A program made the translations under genes and the position numbers. Shown in pieces: positions 34,305 through 44,016 of a stretch of DNA of 64,000 bases (positions within the stretch are counted from its first letter, which is position 1; every line of letters starts with the position of its first letter). The notes below the pieces were generated by a model. The model had not been told where the DNA came from. It did not search any database and worked only from the letters and a program-made list of their open reading frames with translations. Origin of the DNA: Litchfieldia alkalitelluris (lineage in GTDB: Bacteria > Bacillota > Bacilli > Bacillales > Salisediminibacteriaceae); NCBI RefSeq assembly GCF_002153425.1, contig NZ_KZ119600.1, positions 4,585,192-4,649,191 on the forward strand, read 5' to 3'.

Positions 34305-34826
34305 TCATTCCACCTCTATGACAAAGGTATACGACACTTCACCGTTTTCCCATACTGCAAACACTTCAAAAATGTATTCCCCTGCTCTATCTGGAAGTGT
34401 CATAGGGTTACTGTCATGAAGCTTGTGATAGACTGATTTCCTACCATCTTCATACCACAAATAAATATTTCCTGTAGGATCGTCTACTAGATTAAAGGTT
34501 ACCACACTATTTTTTTCCAAAACAACAGGATCCTTAGTTTCGGCGATTTGTAGAGGACTTGCAGCATCTGTCATGGACTCTTCTATTGAATCACCGACTT
34601 TCCGCTCCCAGCGATGGGCACCAGGATTCAAGGGATATTCTGTTCCCTCCACTTCAAAGCTCCCCAACATATTTGGTGGAAAAACATCAGCTCGTTCACT
34701 CTTCACGACATTTGTTTCCGAAGTAGCATTGGCCCCTTCACTAGCACTTGTCATACACCCAGCTAAAACTAATGTTAAGCACAATAGTAGACACACCATA
34801 GAGCCACAAAATTTCCTTATCTTCAT
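34305..34826 (-). CDS. Hypothetical lipoprotein
   Basis: 173 residues. A lipoprotein signal with Cys-rich core (MKIRKFCGSMVCLLLCLTLVLAGC; lipobox LAGC at about 24) precedes a low-complexity linker and a small beta-rich domain (GEYIFEVFAVWENGEVSYTFVIEVE at the end). The C-terminal domain could be an Ig-like or PPC-like fold, suggested only by the alternating hydrophobic pattern. No family recognised. It is transcribed alone toward the YwbE gene. Confidence 0.6.
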   Translation of the reverse strand: MKIRKFCGSMVCLLLCLTLVLAGCMTSASEGANATSETNVVKSERADVFPPNMLGSFEVEGTEYPLNPGAHRWERKVGDSIEESMTDAASPLQIAETKDPVVLEKNSVVTFNLVDDPTGNIYLWYEDGRKSVYHKLHDSNPMTLPDRAGEYIFEVFAVWENGEVSYTFVIEVE

Positions 34827-34950
34827 GACTACTCCCCCTATTAATAATTGACTATTTTCTCAAAATTGCTATCTATAAAAAGCTTTTAAAAATGAACGGT
34901 CAATTTAATAGACGAGGAAGTATGAAGTTGGTTACAGAATATTTCGTAAA

Positions 34951-35742
34951 TTAATCACCTATCCGCTCTGGGTGGCTATATATGTTAAACCTCTTGCCCC
35001 TTGCAAAGCCTACAAGGGTAATTCCTAAGTCCTCTGCTAGTTGGATTCCCATCGTTGTTGGGGCAGATTTTGAGAGAATAATTCCGACACCGATTTTGGA
35101 AACCTTTAGCAGAACTTCCGAGGAAACCCGCCCGCTAAATACAATCACCTTGTCCCTTAGCGACACTCCATTTTTCAAGCAATAGCCATAGATTTTATCA
35201 AGTACATTATGGCGTCCAATGTCAGCCCGTGACACCAACACTTCTTCCTTTGTGCAGAGCGCTCCGTTATGCAGTCCCCCCGTTTCTTGAAAGTGACCTG
35301 AAGTGTCTTCGAGTGACTTCATTAGCTGAAAGGCTTGTGCTGGATTGATCTTTGTTTTGGAAAAAATCGTTTTGGCCGTTTTCACATCGTTGCTAAAATA
35401 AAACTGTCTACTTTTTCCACAGCAGGAACCAATCACTCGCTTTGACATGGACCGATAATCGGACGCTAGCTTTCTTTTTAACGAAACGTAAGCAAATCCT
35501 TTTCCTTCATCGATGGAAAGAGAGTCGATTTCTGAAGGTAATCTAATCACCCCTTCAGATGCAAGAAAGCCAATCACAAGTTCCTCCATGTGCGATGGCG
35601 TACAAAGCATCGTTCCGAACTCTTCCCCGTCCAGTTGTATAGTGAGGGGAAATTCTATGGCAATTGCGTCCTCCATTTTGTGAAAACCACTGTCCTGTTC
35701 ATATTTAACTATTGGCAATGCTCGACTTACGTTGTTTTTCAT
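34951..35742 (-). CDS. fdhD: Formate dehydrogenase sulfurtransferase FdhD
   Basis: 263 residues. FdhD moves sulphur onto the molybdenum cofactor of formate dehydrogenase-type enzymes. Diagnostic segments: PLTIQLDGEEFGTMLCTPSHMEELVIGFLASEG, the sulphur-carrying loop GSCCGKSR, and SRADIGRHNVLDKIYG followed by VFSGRVSSEVLLKVSKIG. It lies 16 bp after the molybdoenzyme gene on the same strand, with AGGGGAGGGGG as ribosome site, so the two are co-expressed and the neighbour is its likely client. Confidence 0.95.
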   Translation of the reverse strand: MKNNVSRALPIVKYEQDSGFHKMEDAIAIEFPLTIQLDGEEFGTMLCTPSHMEELVIGFLASEGVIRLPSEIDSLSIDEGKGFAYVSLKRKLASDYRSMSKRVIGSCCGKSRQFYFSNDVKTAKTIFSKTKINPAQAFQLMKSLEDTSGHFQETGGLHNGALCTKEEVLVSRADIGRHNVLDKIYGYCLKNGVSLRDKVIVFSGRVSSEVLLKVSKIGVGIILSKSAPTTMGIQLAEDLGITLVGFARGKRFNIYSHPERIGD

Positions 35743-35758
35743 AGAACGCCCCCTCCCC

Positions 35759-38110
35759 TTAGCTAATCTCTGTTTCTAGCTCTTCAATCCGCCGCTCCAC
35801 ATACTTCCTATCCTTATGGGCATGGTAAGTGTCCGCTTTTTCCACAATAACAGCCGTGTTATACTCTGGAATTCCTGCGTGCTCTTCATAGACGCCTTTC
35901 GGAATGACCACATTCCCCTCTGGCCAATAAAGTGAAATATTCCCTCTGCGCGTTCGATCGTACTTGGCCCTTCCATGAAAAACACCAAACTTGTTATAAA
36001 CCACCACAGCTTCCCCATCAGAAACGCCAATTTCTCGGGCATCATCTTTGTGAATTAACACATCGTATCTATCAGCGTTATTGTTTGGATCTCGCTCACT
36101 ATAAATCATGGAGTTGAACTGTTTTCCCCGCCTAGTTGTCACATAAAAATGTCCCTCAGGTTTTCTTAGCTCAGGAACTTGAATCGGTAGGAGATTGCCT
36201 CGGCCATCTTCCGTTGGGCATATTCCCCCTTCACAGAGCCAAGCCCCTCCCCATTGAAAAACATCACCTTTATTCTGAAGATGTTGGACACCGTCGTAAA
36301 CAGGGTTTGCCAATGCTATTTCTTCCCTTATTTGTTGCGCACTTTGAAAATCTATCATTTCTGCTTGTTCTGGTTTTACTCGCTTCGCCAAATCCACATA
36401 AATCTCCCACTCTGATCGCGCCTCACCAATGCGCGGTCCTTCTATTTCCGGGGAAAAGTAAACCATGCGTTCAGTTGAGGTGGAAGTTCCTCCTCCAGCT
36501 TGTTCGTAGCGCGTCATGGCTGGCAAAACGATCACTTCCTCCTTGGCATCAACGAGGGTGGACGTGTTTAAAATAATATCTTGATGAACCCTTATATCTA
36601 CGTTTTCTAGGCACTTCATTACAAACTCTGGATCTGGCATCGTTTCAAGAAAATTACCTCCAGAAGTATAAAAGAGTTTTAGTTTTCGCTCGTGTGCTGC
36701 AGGTAGCATCGCATTTTCAAGGGATACGCCTACGATATCTCCCTGCCACTCTGGAACTGGAAAATCCCATAGTTGCTCCATTCTTCTCCTATTTTTTTCA
36801 TCAAAATCACTCCCTGGTAAAACAAATGGATCTGCTCCCATCTCAGCCGAGCCCTGCACACCAGAGTGACCTCTTATTGGCATCAAGCCACAGTTTTCTC
36901 GGCCAAGAAATCCCTGTAGCATCGCTAAATTGGCCACTTGTGAGACATTGTCCGTTCCGAAACGGTGCTGCGTTAATCCCATGGACCAAACGAAAACACC
37001 AGATTTTGATTTTGCCAGAAGCTTCGCGAATTCCAACATACGCTCTTTTGTTAGTCCAGAGGATTTCTCAAGTGTTTTCCAGTCTTGGTTATGGATATGT
37101 CTCTTAAGCTTTGAAATACCATTCGTGTTTTTTTCAACAAATGCCTGGTCTATAGCAGATCCTGGATTTTCCTCCTCCATTTCAAACCAGTGCTTCATGA
37201 CACCGTTCATGAAAGCAATATCTCCACCAATATTCACTTGAAAAATATCGTCCGCTATCTTCGTTCCAAATAGTGCACTCTCAGGAACAGAAGGAATCCA
37301 GTATTTATCCATGGACGGCTCATGGTACGGATTAATGACAATAATCTTCGTCCCTTTTCGTTTCGCCGCATACATGTACTTCGTAGAAACAGGCTGGTTA
37401 TTTGCCGCTACAGAACCCCAGAAAACTAAGACGTCCGTACCGATCCAATCCTTATAATTACAGCTAGATGCGCCAATGCCAAGGGAGCGTTTTAGCCCCG
37501 TTTTACTCGGAGAATGACAGATCCGTGAAGCATTATCAATATTATTCGTTCCAAGGAAACGGGCTACTTTACCAGCAACATAATAAGATTCATTCGTAAT
37601 ACCCCTTGCTGTGAGAAAAAAAGCGAGTTGCTTTGGGTCCACAGATTTTATTTTCTTCGCAATTTTATTAAGGGCATCGTCCCAAGTAATTCGGGTGAAT
37701 TTCTTTTCCCCAGGCTTTCTAGAAAGGGGATATGGTATGCGACCAAGCTTTCTAAGCTGTGAGCTTGAAAGGGTTCGCAAATGGGCTATATCTTGGAATA
37801 GAACATCATCCTTTATAGCTGACATGGTGTTTAGTCGAAGAACATTAAGCCTCGTCGTACAAATGTGTGGCCCAGTAAGTGTCTGATCCTTAAGGCCAGC
37901 AACACCTAATGCACACCCATCACAAACGCCACGTGTAATAATTCGTGACGCATATGGCAGGTTATCCTTGTTCTCCCAAACAGCCTTTGCCGTATCCCTA
38001 ATATGTTTGGGCTTCACTTTACCTATTCCCAGTGGCAGCCAACTTGCCCATAGCTTCGGATCAGGGATTTTAGGTAATTTAACAGGTCCATCGTGCTTCG
38101 TTTTCCCCAT
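35759..38110 (-). CDS. FdhF/YdeP-type molybdopterin oxidoreductase
   Basis: 783 residues. The N-terminus carries GVCDGCALGV (C63, C66) and HICTTRL (C84), the cysteine arrangement of the YdeP-like branch, then NNIDNASRICHSPSKTGLKRSLG and VLVFWGSVAANNQPV for cofactor binding; the C-terminal molydop-binding domain contains FYVTTRRGKQFNSMIYSERDPNNNADR. It is a bis-MGD enzyme related to formate dehydrogenase. Whether it oxidises formate is uncertain; YdeP relatives have been linked to acid resistance. Its partner fdhD follows directly. The long intergenic region upstream should hold the promoter. Confidence 0.9.
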   Translation of the reverse strand: MGKTKHDGPVKLPKIPDPKLWASWLPLGIGKVKPKHIRDTAKAVWENKDNLPYASRIITRGVCDGCALGVAGLKDQTLTGPHICTTRLNVLRLNTMSAIKDDVLFQDIAHLRTLSSSQLRKLGRIPYPLSRKPGEKKFTRITWDDALNKIAKKIKSVDPKQLAFFLTARGITNESYYVAGKVARFLGTNNIDNASRICHSPSKTGLKRSLGIGASSCNYKDWIGTDVLVFWGSVAANNQPVSTKYMYAAKRKGTKIIVINPYHEPSMDKYWIPSVPESALFGTKIADDIFQVNIGGDIAFMNGVMKHWFEMEEENPGSAIDQAFVEKNTNGISKLKRHIHNQDWKTLEKSSGLTKERMLEFAKLLAKSKSGVFVWSMGLTQHRFGTDNVSQVANLAMLQGFLGRENCGLMPIRGHSGVQGSAEMGADPFVLPGSDFDEKNRRRMEQLWDFPVPEWQGDIVGVSLENAMLPAAHERKLKLFYTSGGNFLETMPDPEFVMKCLENVDIRVHQDIILNTSTLVDAKEEVIVLPAMTRYEQAGGGTSTSTERMVYFSPEIEGPRIGEARSEWEIYVDLAKRVKPEQAEMIDFQSAQQIREEIALANPVYDGVQHLQNKGDVFQWGGAWLCEGGICPTEDGRGNLLPIQVPELRKPEGHFYVTTRRGKQFNSMIYSERDPNNNADRYDVLIHKDDAREIGVSDGEAVVVYNKFGVFHGRAKYDRTRRGNISLYWPEGNVVIPKGVYEEHAGIPEYNTAVIVEKADTYHAHKDRKYVERRIEELETEIS

Positions 38111-38182
38111 GGTATCACCCTTTTTTGTTTTGATTTGATTTGTTTTGCTTATAAAAAGTTAGTTTGTACACGCTTACATTTT

Positions 38183-38235
38183 GGTGCGTTTTTTGTGCGT
38201 TTTTTGTGCGTTTTGGTACGTTTTAGTACGTTTTG
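38183..38235. repeat. Short direct repeats upstream of the molybdoenzyme gene
   Basis: Five copies of GTGCGTTTT or GTACGTTTT spaced 10-12 bp apart, about 75-125 bp upstream of the gene start. The near-helical spacing could form a set of regulator sites, or be simple slippage. The remaining sequence to 38540 shows no gene. Confidence 0.5.
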
Positions 38236-38542
38236 ATATTTTAGTTAGTTGGGTCTGATTTCTGCATAGGTGGTTATTATTTTAAGTAAGTTCGCATACG
38301 TGTTGATTTACTTTTTATCGTGGTGGTTTATTCTAGCTAAGCTAAAGCTGATTTACACTGTGTGTTGGGTAGTTGGAGTTGGTTTATTACTATAATAGTA
38401 GTGTTAAGTTAATATTATTATAGCATTTATTAGTCTGATATTACGTCTTGAATTTAAAGGCTATATTGTGGAATGAGGAGGAAGGTTTGAGGATTGTAAA
38501 TTGAGATTTGAGAATTTCAGGTGTGGTTTTCCCAAAAGGAAC

Positions 38543-39915
38543 TAAATAGTAAGTTTGCTCTAACGACATTCCTTCCTTATCTTGCTCCGATTTTGTCGTT
38601 AGATCCTCTTATTAACGACAATTTAGCTCTTTTCACTCTTTCTTTTGTCTTTAGATCCTTCAACTAACGACAATTCACCCTTTACACACTTCTCTTTTGT
38701 CGTTAGATCCTTCTTCTAACGACAATTCACCCTTTACCCACTTCACTTTTGTCGTTAGTTCATTCTTCTAACGACAATTCACCCTTTACCCACTTCACTT
38801 TTGTCGTTAGTTCATTCTTCTAACGACAATTCACCCTTTACCCACTTCACTTTTGTCGTTAGTTCATTCTTCTAACGACAATTCACCCTTTACCCACTTC
38901 ACTTTTGTCGTTAGTTCATTCTTCTAACGACAATTCACCCTTTACCCACTTCACTTTTGTCGTTAGTTCATTCTTCTAACGACAATTCACCCTTTACCCA
39001 CTTCACTTTTGTCGTTAGTTCATTCTTCTAACGACAATTCACCCTTTACCCACTTCACTTTTGTCGTTAGTTCATTCTTCTAACGACAATTCACCCTTTA
39101 CCCACTTCACTTTTGTCGTTAGTTCATTCTTCTAACGACAATTCACCCTTTACCCACTTCACTTTTGTCGTTAGTTCATTCTTCTAACGACAATTCACCC
39201 TTTACCCACTTCACTTTTGTCGTTAGTTCATTCTTCTAACGACAATTCACCCTTTACCCACTTCACTTTTGTCGTTAGTTCATTCTTCTAACGACAATTC
39301 ACCCTTTACCCACTTCACTTTTGTCGTTAGTTCATTCTTCTAACGACAATTCACCCTTTACCCACTTCACTTTTGTCGTTAGTTCATTCTTCTAACGACA
39401 ATTCACCCTTTACCCACTTCACTTTTGTCGTTAGTTCATTCTTCTAACGACAATTCACCCTTTACCCACTTCACTTTTGTCGTTAGTTCATTCTTCTAAC
39501 GACAATTCACCCTTTACCCACTTCACTTTTGTCGTTAGTTCATTCTTCTAACGACAATTCACCCTTTACACACTTCACTTTTGTCGTTAGTTCATTCTTC
39601 TAACGACAGTTCGCCCTTAGCACACTTCCCTTTTGTCGTTAGTCACTTCATCTAACGACAGTTCGTGCCCTGCACACTTCCCTTTTGTCGTTAGTTCATT
39701 CTTCTAACGACAGTTCGTGCCCTACACACTTCCCTTTTGTCGTTAGTTCATTCATCTAACGACAGTTCGCCCTTAGCACACTTCCCTTTTGTCGTTAGTC
39801 ACTTCATCTAACGACAGTTTGCTCTTAGCACACTTCCCTTTTGTCGTTAGTTCACGCAACTAACGACAGTTCCATCCTAACCACACCTCCTATTGTCGCA
39901 AGTCGCTTTCAAATA
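38543..39915. repeat. Tandem hairpin array B, about 26 units at exactly 52 bp
   Basis: GTCGTTAG (or a close variant) begins at 38595, 38647, 38699, 38751 and so on every 52 bp to 39895, with no change in spacing. Each unit has GTCGTTAG and CTAACGAC arms around a 12-nt loop (TTCATTCTT-like), then a 24-nt spacer ending CACTTCACTTTT. Units from 38751 to about 39530 are identical; edge units differ at several positions while mostly keeping the arms. A half unit precedes (from 38563). No coding potential; no gene lies between 38111 and 40039. Confidence 0.93.
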
Positions 39916-39972
39916 ACAATGATAAAGCCGAAATGATTTTAAGGAGTCCATTAACGACATTTGTTTTTCAAA

Positions 39973-40003
39973 CAAACAAAAATACCGGGCAATAATCGCC
40001 CGG
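39973..40003 (-). terminator. Terminator of the HAD phosphatase gene
   Basis: CCGGGC (39985-39990) pairs with GCCCGG (39998-40003). On the minus strand a T-rich stretch (TATTTTTGTTTG) follows. Confidence 0.75.
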
Positions 40004-40039
40004 CACTATCACTTACTCATTTAATCTAACTGGACTAAC

Positions 40040-40777
40040 TTATAAAACCCATTTTCTAATGGCTTTCCCTACGCCCGCATTATTGTTCGTATCAGTCACC
40101 CAGTTTGCAGCGTCCTTCACTTTATCCTGTGCATTTCCCATAGCCACACCAAATCCAGCCTCCGTTATCATGGCTAAATCATTTAGGCTGTCTCCCATTG
40201 CAATGACTTCATCCATCGTAATTTCCAACCGCTCACATACTTTTGTTAATGCAACTGCTTTGTTTACGCCTACTGCATTTACCTCAAGGTTTGTAGGACT
40301 TGAATTACTAATTTCAAGATCTTTGTTTTTTGATAAGTGCTCAAGAATTGTTTCTCTCACCTTGTTATCTTCTATATCAAAACCGAACTTCAACCATTGG
40401 TGGGAGGGAATATCAGTTAAATCATCTGTATTATTCCATACCTTATTTTCAGATACTGCCCAATACCCAGTTTTGTGTTCGTTGCGGAGATCCCACATCA
40501 TTTGAATATAGTCAGCTTGAATTGGGTTTTGTTCTATCAGTTCCCCATGCTCATCGTATATTTCACTGCCGTTCACAGTAACCAAATAAGATGAAAGTTT
40601 AAGTGCCTGTGCGTATTCTCTACAAGAGGCCAAAGAACGACCTGTACTTAGAACTACGTGTATTCCTTTCTCTTGCGCCTCTTTAATTGCAAGAGCATTT
40701 TCTTCTGGTACTGCATGTTGGTCATTTAATAATGTTCCGTCCATATCTAAGGCAATTAGCTTATATTGTTTGTTCAT
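40040..40777 (-). CDS. HAD superfamily Cof-type phosphatase
   Basis: 245 residues. HAD motifs: I, LIALDMDGTLLND; II, VVLSTGRS; III/IV, the Lys in VNKAVALTKVCERL and GDSLNDLAMI. The type IIB cap lies between. Members dephosphorylate sugar phosphates, FMN or related small molecules; the substrate cannot be told. It is slightly shorter than the usual 260-280. I chose the ATG at 40777 with GAGGTG 6 nt upstream; the GTG nine bases earlier is within that site. Confidence 0.9.
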   Translation of the reverse strand: MNKQYKLIALDMDGTLLNDQHAVPEENALAIKEAQEKGIHVVLSTGRSLASCREYAQALKLSSYLVTVNGSEIYDEHGELIEQNPIQADYIQMMWDLRNEHKTGYWAVSENKVWNNTDDLTDIPSHQWLKFGFDIEDNKVRETILEHLSKNKDLEISNSSPTNLEVNAVGVNKAVALTKVCERLEITMDEVIAMGDSLNDLAMITEAGFGVAMGNAQDKVKDAANWVTDTNNNAGVGKAIRKWVL

Positions 40778-40865
40778 CTCGCACACCTCGCTAAAACAAA
40801 TTCAACCCTTAGTATACCTTTTTTGTTAAATAAACACGAATCGAAGAAAAGTACAATGGCTTAAA

Positions 40866-40910
40866 GTTCATAAAAAGTTCGGGGACCAGGTCCCCGAACT
40901 TTTTATGAAC
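40866..40910. repeat. Perfect 21-bp-arm GGGACCAGGTCCC palindrome overlapping a gene end
   Basis: Arms 40866-40886 and 40890-40910 pair perfectly around CAG; the outer parts read GTTCATAAAAAGTTC. It overlaps the stop codon (40903-40905) of the histidine kinase gene and may terminate it. Confidence 0.9.
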
Positions 40911-42156
40911 TCGAACTTTTTAATGGTAGGCTAATTTCTACTTTCGTACCTACTCCTACTTCACTTGTTATATCCATATCACCTTTATGTTCTCGAACGA
41001 TATTTTTGCTTATCATCAAGCCTAGCCCTGTCCCATCTTGCTTCGTTGTATAAAACCTCTTCCCTAGGTTAGCTAGTTTATCCTTAGAAATACCAGGACC
41101 CTCATCAATAAATTGCATAATAATACGATCGCCTAGCTTTTTAAACTTAATGTAAATGTCCCCCTCCTTCTCCATTGCTTCTATAGCATTTTTAAGAACA
41201 TTAAGGAAGACTTGTTTCAATTTATTTTCTTCACATTCTATATAGACTTTATCAATTTCTTCATTATAGACAAGTTTAATTTGAATATTGTAGAGTATTG
41301 CTTGCGTATTAGCAATCGTAACAACAGTTTTTACAAGAGATAATAAATGCTTAGACTCATAGTCTGCTTCCTTTGGTTTTGCGAGTAGCAATAATTCATT
41401 AACAATAAGATTAATTCTTTCTAATTCTGAAGTCATTATTTCCTGGTAGGTACTTGCTTCTTTTGATTCATGACTAATTAATTGGATAAATCCTTTCAGG
41501 CTAGTTAAGGGATTCCTTATTTCATGTGCAACTCCTGCTGCCAACTCTCCAATTACAGATAGCTGCTCTGAGTGCTGTAGTTGCTTCTCGCTATTTTTTA
41601 AATCAGTAATATCTTTAATAACTACGCCATATCCCCATGTATTCTGAAGAAATAGATGTTCATATTGGAGTTGGATATCTATCGTTTCACCATTACCTTT
41701 ATTAAGTAGACCAATGGCATTTCCTTTACTTCCTCCACTTTTATGCTTTGAAAGAGTCTCTTCCATCGTGATAGGTTCCCAAAATTCACGAGGAATGTAA
41801 TTAAAAATGGATTGCCCTTCAATTTCAGCTAAGTTGTTGGCACCAAACATTTTTATCGCTTCTTCATTCGCATAACTAATTTTACCTTTTATTAAAAAAC
41901 AAACTGCAATTGGAATATTATCTATAAAATTCTCATTCTGGTTTTTAAGTAGTTGAATATTTTTCGATTCGTTTTCCATGATGCGTCTTTCCTGTAGGAG
42001 TATATATATTTGAAGGGATAAAAGAAGAACTACCAAAGTTACCACTAAAGTAACCCAATGAAAGCCCAATTCTATTAGTAATATACCAATAACTATTATA
42101 GTTAAGGCCAATACTACTTGAATTTTTATATCCTTTATTTTTCGCAGAGCATTCAT
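40903..42156 (-). CDS. PAS-domain sensor histidine kinase
   Basis: 417 residues. Two N-terminal membrane helices (about 12-52) lead to a PAS domain (about 65-180: NIPIAVCFLIKGKISYANEEAIKMFG), the HisKA helix with H in GVAHEIRNPLTSLKGF (~211), and a HATPase domain with NVLKNAIEAM, DEGPGISK and GTGLGLMISK. The architecture is like sporulation kinases and other orphan kinases of bacilli; no response regulator is adjacent. Its last residues SSSS and the stop lie at or in a dispersed palindrome. The leader (42175-42216) contains a hairpin resembling the one before the MpsC-like gene at 43263. Confidence 0.9.
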   Translation of the reverse strand: MNALRKIKDIKIQVVLALTIIVIGILLIELGFHWVTLVVTLVVLLLSLQIYILLQERRIMENESKNIQLLKNQNENFIDNIPIAVCFLIKGKISYANEEAIKMFGANNLAEIEGQSIFNYIPREFWEPITMEETLSKHKSGGSKGNAIGLLNKGNGETIDIQLQYEHLFLQNTWGYGVVIKDITDLKNSEKQLQHSEQLSVIGELAAGVAHEIRNPLTSLKGFIQLISHESKEASTYQEIMTSELERINLIVNELLLLAKPKEADYESKHLLSLVKTVVTIANTQAILYNIQIKLVYNEEIDKVYIECEENKLKQVFLNVLKNAIEAMEKEGDIYIKFKKLGDRIIMQFIDEGPGISKDKLANLGKRFYTTKQDGTGLGLMISKNIVREHKGDMDITSEVGVGTKVEISLPLKSSSS

Positions 42157-42174
42157 ATTAATCTCTCCTTTTAT

Positions 42175-42216
42175 AAAAAAACAGACCTAACCTCTTATTA
42201 TAAAAGAAGTTAGGTC
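42175..42216 (-). terminator. Hairpin with T run between the MpsC-like gene and the kinase gene
   Basis: GACCTAACcTCTT (42184-42196) pairs with AAGAaGTTAGGTC (42204-42216); seven or eight T residues follow on the minus strand (42175-42182). It may end the upstream gene, or act as an attenuator for the kinase, which starts only 19 bp later. The stem resembles the hairpin at 44017-44055. Confidence 0.75.
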
Positions 42217-42263
42217 ATGTACAGCTTCCGTCATAATTAACGCTTCTCTACATTTACCCTTAA

Positions 42264-42944
42264 TTATTTAAGTACAAACCCCATTAAAGATTTATCCTCC
42301 TTAAAATCCCAATCTATAAATAAATCTAAAACAGGAGTTGTAAATATTTTTTCAAAATTGGCATCTCGATGAAAATAACTTTTCTCTAAATCGTCTTTCG
42401 TTAAGAGGAGTTCACTTGAAAAACCTTTTAGAATGAGAGCTTTTTCAATCGTTATTAAAATTCCAATTCTCTCCACCAATACAAAATTACTGCTAAGATA
42501 ATGTGTTCTTATTATATCTGGTTCTTTTTGTACAATGGATGTTATTCTTGCCACTTCCAACTCGAGCTCGTTCGGGTCAAAATTAGGAGTAATTTCAGTT
42601 GTTTCAACTGGATGATTAAGTATCATCATTAACATCCCAGCATTGCTAGGAAAGTTCCAGTCATGATAATACTCATCCACTTCAACATCGAGGCTTATTT
42701 GTACAACGCCTTTTAATTCTTCTAATATATGCTGAACGATTACATCTCGAGCATGATTAACATACGCAGTTTGTCCCTTTTCAAGTAGTATTTCTTCCAT
42801 TGGAGAAACAAACCCACGAATATATATAACAAGGTGGTTTTTATGTATCGTTGTTCTGCATGATTCTGGACCCCTGCCGAACTTTTGTCGAAAAATTTTA
42901 CTAGTATAGCTACTAATTTTATTTAATACTTCCTGTGGTACCAT
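42264..42944 (-). CDS. DUF2294/MpsC family protein, copy 1
   Basis: 226 residues. The N-terminal half has FGRGPESCRTTIHKNHLVIYIRGFVSPMEEILLEKGQ, the DUF2294 (MpsC) hallmark; the C-terminal half (from about 115) repeats a similar but weaker pattern (THYLSSNFVLVERIGILITIEKALILKG). In Staphylococcus the name comes from a sodium-translocating membrane-potential system, but the protein itself is soluble and its role is unclear. A paralogue lies upstream at 43263 and a histidine kinase downstream, suggesting a linked sensory set. Confidence 0.75.
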   Translation of the reverse strand: MVPQEVLNKISSYTSKIFRQKFGRGPESCRTTIHKNHLVIYIRGFVSPMEEILLEKGQTAYVNHARDVIVQHILEELKGVVQISLDVEVDEYYHDWNFPSNAGMLMMILNHPVETTEITPNFDPNELELEVARITSIVQKEPDIIRTHYLSSNFVLVERIGILITIEKALILKGFSSELLLTKDDLEKSYFHRDANFEKIFTTPVLDLFIDWDFKEDKSLMGFVLK

Positions 42945-43262
42945 TATTAACCCTTCCCCTAAAGGTACATCTATAGTTTACGCCTTTAAAACGTTAACCT
43001 TTTTTATCATAGCATAGATATTGTCCTATTCAAATGCTATTCATGACATTTTACTCATTTCAATAGTTGTAATGATATATAGTGTACCGGTTATTTTAAA
43101 CCCTTATAAAAAGATCTTTTAGATAGGTTCATTTCTATTCTACCCAAAGAGGAAGGAATTATTTCAAAATATTTCTAAATGGTGTAAATTTATGTTAACT
43201 TATCTGCATTTGAACGTAAGCCTACAGAAGTTTTTATGATAATGGTAGCATTGTCAATTCTT

Positions 43263-43988
43263 TTATAAATCTTTTAGAATGATAATGAGGTAACTTTTAC
43301 CGTTCCTTTCATCACGAGCAAAGAAAATATCTTCAATTTCTGATGAGATTGCTCTTTCAATTAATTCTTTGTGATCTCTCACACTATCTGTTATACCAGA
43401 ATAGTATTCTGTCAACAGCTCTTCATGCCCCTTTTCTTGTAAAAGGTTTTCTAAAGGGAACATTACCTCGTCACTTCTCACTAAATATATTTTTGGATGT
43501 ACTAAGAATGTCTCTATGTTACTAGGCGGCTTATGAAAACTTGAGTACATCTCTGCAACTGTGTTTTCCAATACATTAGTGGAAAAGGGAATGTTCTTTT
43601 GGGTATGGGTAAAAATAGTACTGTCAGTATTCCCTAAAATTAGTAGTACACCTTTATTTGTCTCATAGCTCCAGTCATGAAGTATATCTTGAAAGTTGAA
43701 ACCTGTCATTCTAGATAGTTCCGTTTTAGTTGAGTCGAAGATAGATTTTATTAGTAAAGATCGATATGATGCAGCAAGGTGCATTTCATCTTTTTTTACC
43801 ATGATTTCTTCTGCAGGTGTCATAAAATTTCTGACTTGGATCAACACAACATTTAAATCTTTATTAATCGTACAATGACAAGCTTCAGGCCCCTTACCAA
43901 AATGCTTCTTCAATTGTTTACTAATATGACTGCTTACTTGAGTTGAGACTTCTTGAACTTTCACTTCTTTTTCTTCAATCATCCCCAC
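43263..43988 (-). CDS. DUF2294/MpsC family protein, copy 2
   Basis: 241 residues, a paralogue of the protein at 42264. It carries KHFGKGPEACHCTINKDLNVVLIQVRNFMTPAEEIMVKK and a second half with PKIYLVRSDEVMFPLENLLQEKG, and ends EIEDIFFARDERNGKSYLIIILKDL. No membrane segment is visible. AGGAGGAAG precedes the ATG. A strong hairpin with T run stands about 30 bp upstream of the gene, matching in sequence the one before the kinase gene, so both may be under the same kind of control. Function unknown. Confidence 0.75.
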   Translation of the reverse strand: MGMIEEKEVKVQEVSTQVSSHISKQLKKHFGKGPEACHCTINKDLNVVLIQVRNFMTPAEEIMVKKDEMHLAASYRSLLIKSIFDSTKTELSRMTGFNFQDILHDWSYETNKGVLLILGNTDSTIFTHTQKNIPFSTNVLENTVAEMYSSFHKPPSNIETFLVHPKIYLVRSDEVMFPLENLLQEKGHEELLTEYYSGITDSVRDHKELIERAISSEIEDIFFARDERNGKSYLIIILKDL

Positions 43989-44016
43989 TTCTTCCTCCTG
44001 ATCAATCCTTAATAAT

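Noticed and set aside
36136-37107. Plus-strand ORFs of 103-146 residues opposite the molybdoenzyme gene
   Set aside because: They are shadows on the antisense strand of a strongly recognised gene and lack ribosome sites.
38595-39895. Possible CRISPR array (regular 52-bp spacing)
   Set aside because: The sequence between the arms is the same in nearly all units, so there are no spacers, and no cas genes are nearby.
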